In this document: in pieces, positions 62,021-64,000 of the stretch | Layout: each line of letters starts with the position of its first letter | Numbering within the stretch: position 1 is the first letter of the stretch | Assembly: GCF_963518325.1 (NCBI RefSeq) | Contig: NZ_CAUQJB010000024.1 | Coordinates: 1-64,000, forward strand | Length of the DNA stretch: 64,000 bases | DNA from: Vagococcus_D sp963518325 | GTDB taxonomy: Bacteria; Bacillota; Bacilli; Lactobacillales; Vagococcaceae | Direction of reading: 5' to 3' | Translations under genes and position numbers: made by a program | Notes under the pieces: model-generated | What the model saw: only the letters and a program-made list of their open reading frames with translations | The model's database searches: none | What the model was told of the DNA's origin: nothing

Positions 62021-64000
62021 ATGAACAAATTAAACCATCGGGATGAAGCAGAAGTAGAACGACAACTAATAGAAGTGTTAGGCGAAGGTCACAATCAGTG
62101 GACCTTTCGCCCTGATTTGAAATCAGAAGAAAGTCTTTGGCAGAACCTACGCCAAAAGATTATTCAAAATAATCTGTCTGAGTTGGGCGAATCACCTTTA
62201 ACTGATAAAGAATTTGAGTTAATCAAGACTGACCTTCTAAACAAAACACAAACTCCTTTTGATGCAGCCAAATGGCTAAAGGGAGAAAATGGTGTTGCGC
62301 GCATAACCATTGAACGTGAAGACGCCTCTCTTGACTCTGTTTCGCTGGTTCTTTATTCTAATCAGGAAATCGGTGGAGGCTTTTCAACTTATGAAGTCGT
62401 TCATCAGGTGGCGAAACAAAAGAGTAGTGCTGAAGGTCTTGACAGACGGTTTGATGTGACGCTATTAATTAACGGACTGCCCATTGTTCAAATCGAATTG
62501 AAACAAGCGACTGCAAAAGATGGTGTCTATCAGGCTTTCAATCAGATTAAAAAGTATGCTGAAGAAGGGGTCTTCCGTAACAATATTTTTTCAACCTTGC
62601 AATTATTTGTTGTGTCAAATGAACAGACGACTCGGTATTTTGCTAATGCTATGCCAAAAGACATGCACCGCAAGTTTTTGTTTAGCTGGCGAATGAAAGA
62701 TAATCGAAAGGTCGATAATCTCTATGAATTCTCTAAACAGGTTTTAAACATTCCCGATGCTCACCGTCTTATAGCAAACTATACGATTGTCAGTGAAGAT
62801 CAGGACAATAAAACCTTAATGGTCTTACATCCGTATCAAGTTCACGCTATTGAAGAATTATTTACGGCTGCAAACAAGCATCAGTCAGGTTATGTTTGGC
62901 ATGCGACTGGTTCAGGGAAGACGTTGACTAGTTTTGTGGCAACCAAACTGCTAGCACGTAAGGTTGGGGTTGACCGGACAATTATGATGGTAGACCGTAA
63001 AGATTTGGATAGTCAAACGACCAGTGAATTTACCAAGTTTGCTTCTGAGTTTAATACGGGGCTTTCAACAGGTGACGCTAAATCGAATAGTTTAATCGTT
63101 GGAACGGGAAGTGCCAAAAAATTAAGTGAAGCCTTACTGGCTGAAGCTAATTCAAATGTGGTGATTATCACAACTAAGCAAAAGTTGGACGCTGCGCTGA
63201 ATTACGCCAAAAAACAAGAAAAAGCTAAAGGAACTAATCGCTTTGAAAAACTTTTAGGCCAACATATTGTCTTTGTTGTGGACGAGTGTCACCGAGCGCT
63301 AAGTGCTGAAAATATGGAAGAGACGAAAGCCTTCTTTCCTAATTCTACTTGGTTTGGTTTTACAGGAACGCCGATTTTTGATGAGAATAAAAAACAAGCC
63401 AAAGGTCAACTTGCGAGAACAACCCATGATCAATATGGTGAGGTTCTGCACACTTATACCATTAAGAACGCCTTAGAAGACGGATCCGTGTTAGGCTTTC
63501 AAGTGGAGCATGAAGACACCATTAAAGAGAACACCTTAAAAAATAAAATTTATCGTCAGTTAATTGAAGTTGAAAAGTATGGGGATTATTCGCCTGAAAA
63601 GATTAATCAACTGGTTGACCAAATGGATGATGTCAAAAGAGAGTCTTACATTGATAATCAGGTATACGATAATGATGATCATATTCAAAAAGTTCTTCGT
63701 AAGATATTTCGACCAGATAATGCCTATACAAAGTTCGATTTTTCTAATGGTAAGCCACAAAAGTCGGCTATTTTAACAACAAGTTCGATTGATATGGCGA
63801 AACGTTATTACCGGGCGATTAAAGAAATGACAAAGGACTCCGATTGGTTACTGCAAAAGTTTCCAGATCATCCAATTAGAGAAGGACGGACAATGGATGA
63901 TCCAGATTTTCCTCGAATTGCTATTACTTATTCGATGGATGAAAACAAGGCTGACGCACAAGAAAAGCAGGATGAGATGTCGGGGATTATTCAAGAGTAT
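62021..64000 (+). CDS. hsdR: type I restriction endonuclease R subunit, incomplete at the window end
   Basis: The frame from ATG 62021 (RBS AGGAGGTGA) remains open to the window end for at least 660 codons. It shows the N-terminal nuclease core (RFDVTLLINGLPIVQIELKQ; D, E and K of the PD-D/ExK fold), the helicase Walker A HATGSGKTLTS at about residue 297, DEAD-type VVDECHRAL and FTGTPIF. HsdR translocates DNA with ATP and cuts when it meets another complex or obstacle. It completes the hsdM-hsdS-hsdR operon, with a 11-base gap after hsdS. Confidence 0.93.
   Translation, partial: MNKLNHRDEAEVERQLIEVLGEGHNQWTFRPDLKSEESLWQNLRQKIIQNNLSELGESPLTDKEFELIKTDLLNKTQTPFDAAKWLKGENGVARITIEREDASLDSVSLVLYSNQEIGGGFSTYEVVHQVAKQKSSAEGLDRRFDVTLLINGLPIVQIELKQATAKDGVYQAFNQIKKYAEEGVFRNNIFSTLQLFVVSNEQTTRYFANAMPKDMHRKFLFSWRMKDNRKVDNLYEFSKQVLNIPDAHRLIANYTIVSEDQDNKTLMVLHPYQVHAIEELFTAANKHQSGYVWHATGSGKTLTSFVATKLLARKVGVDRTIMMVDRKDLDSQTTSEFTKFASEFNTGLSTGDAKSNSLIVGTGSAKKLSEALLAEANSNVVIITTKQKLDAALNYAKKQEKAKGTNRFEKLLGQHIVFVVDECHRALSAENMEETKAFFPNSTWFGFTGTPIFDENKKQAKGQLARTTHDQYGEVLHTYTIKNALEDGSVLGFQVEHEDTIKENTLKNKIYRQLIEVEKYGDYSPEKINQLVDQMDDVKRESYIDNQVYDNDDHIQKVLRKIFRPDNAYTKFDFSNGKPQKSAILTTSSIDMAKRYYRAIKEMTKDSDWLLQKFPDHPIREGRTMDDPDFPRIAITYSMDENKADAQEKQDEMSGIIQEY

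Noticed and set aside
63564..63776. Short frames near the right end
   Set aside because: They overlap hsdR in other frames and carry no ribosome site.

Overview
The window reads as low-GC, AT-rich Gram-positive chromosome, most likely from the order Lactobacillales (an Enterococcus, Vagococcus or Carnobacterium-like organism). The grounds are AGGAGG-type ribosome sites with some TTG and GTG starts, two large sugar PTS operons, an Rgg-type regulator, PRD and RpiR regulators, a Listeria/Enterococcus-type Ig-repeat surface protein and IS1182-like transposase debris. No rRNA, tRNA or CRISPR array was recognised. The genus is inferred, not shown.

Layout. 1-5.1 kb: a small autoregulated XRE regulator with an amber-interrupted membrane partner, a CPBP protease, a 96-bp tandem repeat, a TetR regulator, and a glycine-zipper protein overlapping an M20 deacylase. 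5.2-14.5 kb: CorA interrupted by one in-frame TAG, a WYL regulator divergent from a short UvrA paralogue, several small genes, a methyltransferase, a decayed GNAT gene, and an AraC/GyrI pair. 14.8-20 kb: a PRD-regulated fructose-type PTS operon with two tandem class II aldolases. 20-26.6 kb: a patchwork of gene remnants (radical SAM/SPASM, histidine kinase, FtsX permease) around an intact BlaI-M56 protease pair, small secreted or membrane proteins, and a repeat protein next to a MazF-like toxin. 26.7-37 kb: an RpiR regulator and a mannose-family PTS operon with two dehydrogenases, mannonate dehydratase, KDPG aldolase and a HAD phosphatase. 37-50 kb: MFS efflux, a 1217-residue secreted Ig-repeat protein, a cluster of small orphan membrane proteins, a lipoprotein and an Rgg regulator. 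50.4-51 kb: IS and carbohydrate-binding gene debris. 51.2-64 kb: a defence island.

How the genes work together. The 28.5-37 kb operon contains no sugar-acid kinase. This fits a route in which the PTS itself phosphorylates the incoming sugar acid, which is then dehydrated to KDPG and cleaved by the aldolase, by analogy with the Salmonella D-glucosaminate pathway. The BlaI-type repressor probably controls its own operon and a convergent secreted glycine-zipper protein, because both promoters carry the same dyad element.

The best candidates for something undescribed are four. First, the island of UPF1-like helicase, membrane protein, long AbiH, and an HsdM paralogue whose catalytic NPPY is NPTY, placed directly before a complete type I restriction system. 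Second, the BlaI/M56 regulon. Third, the M28-like membrane pseudo-peptidase inside the sugar-acid PTS operon. Fourth, a possible Rgg-peptide pair. All coordinates and motifs were read by eye; family names rest on recognised motifs, not on database searches.
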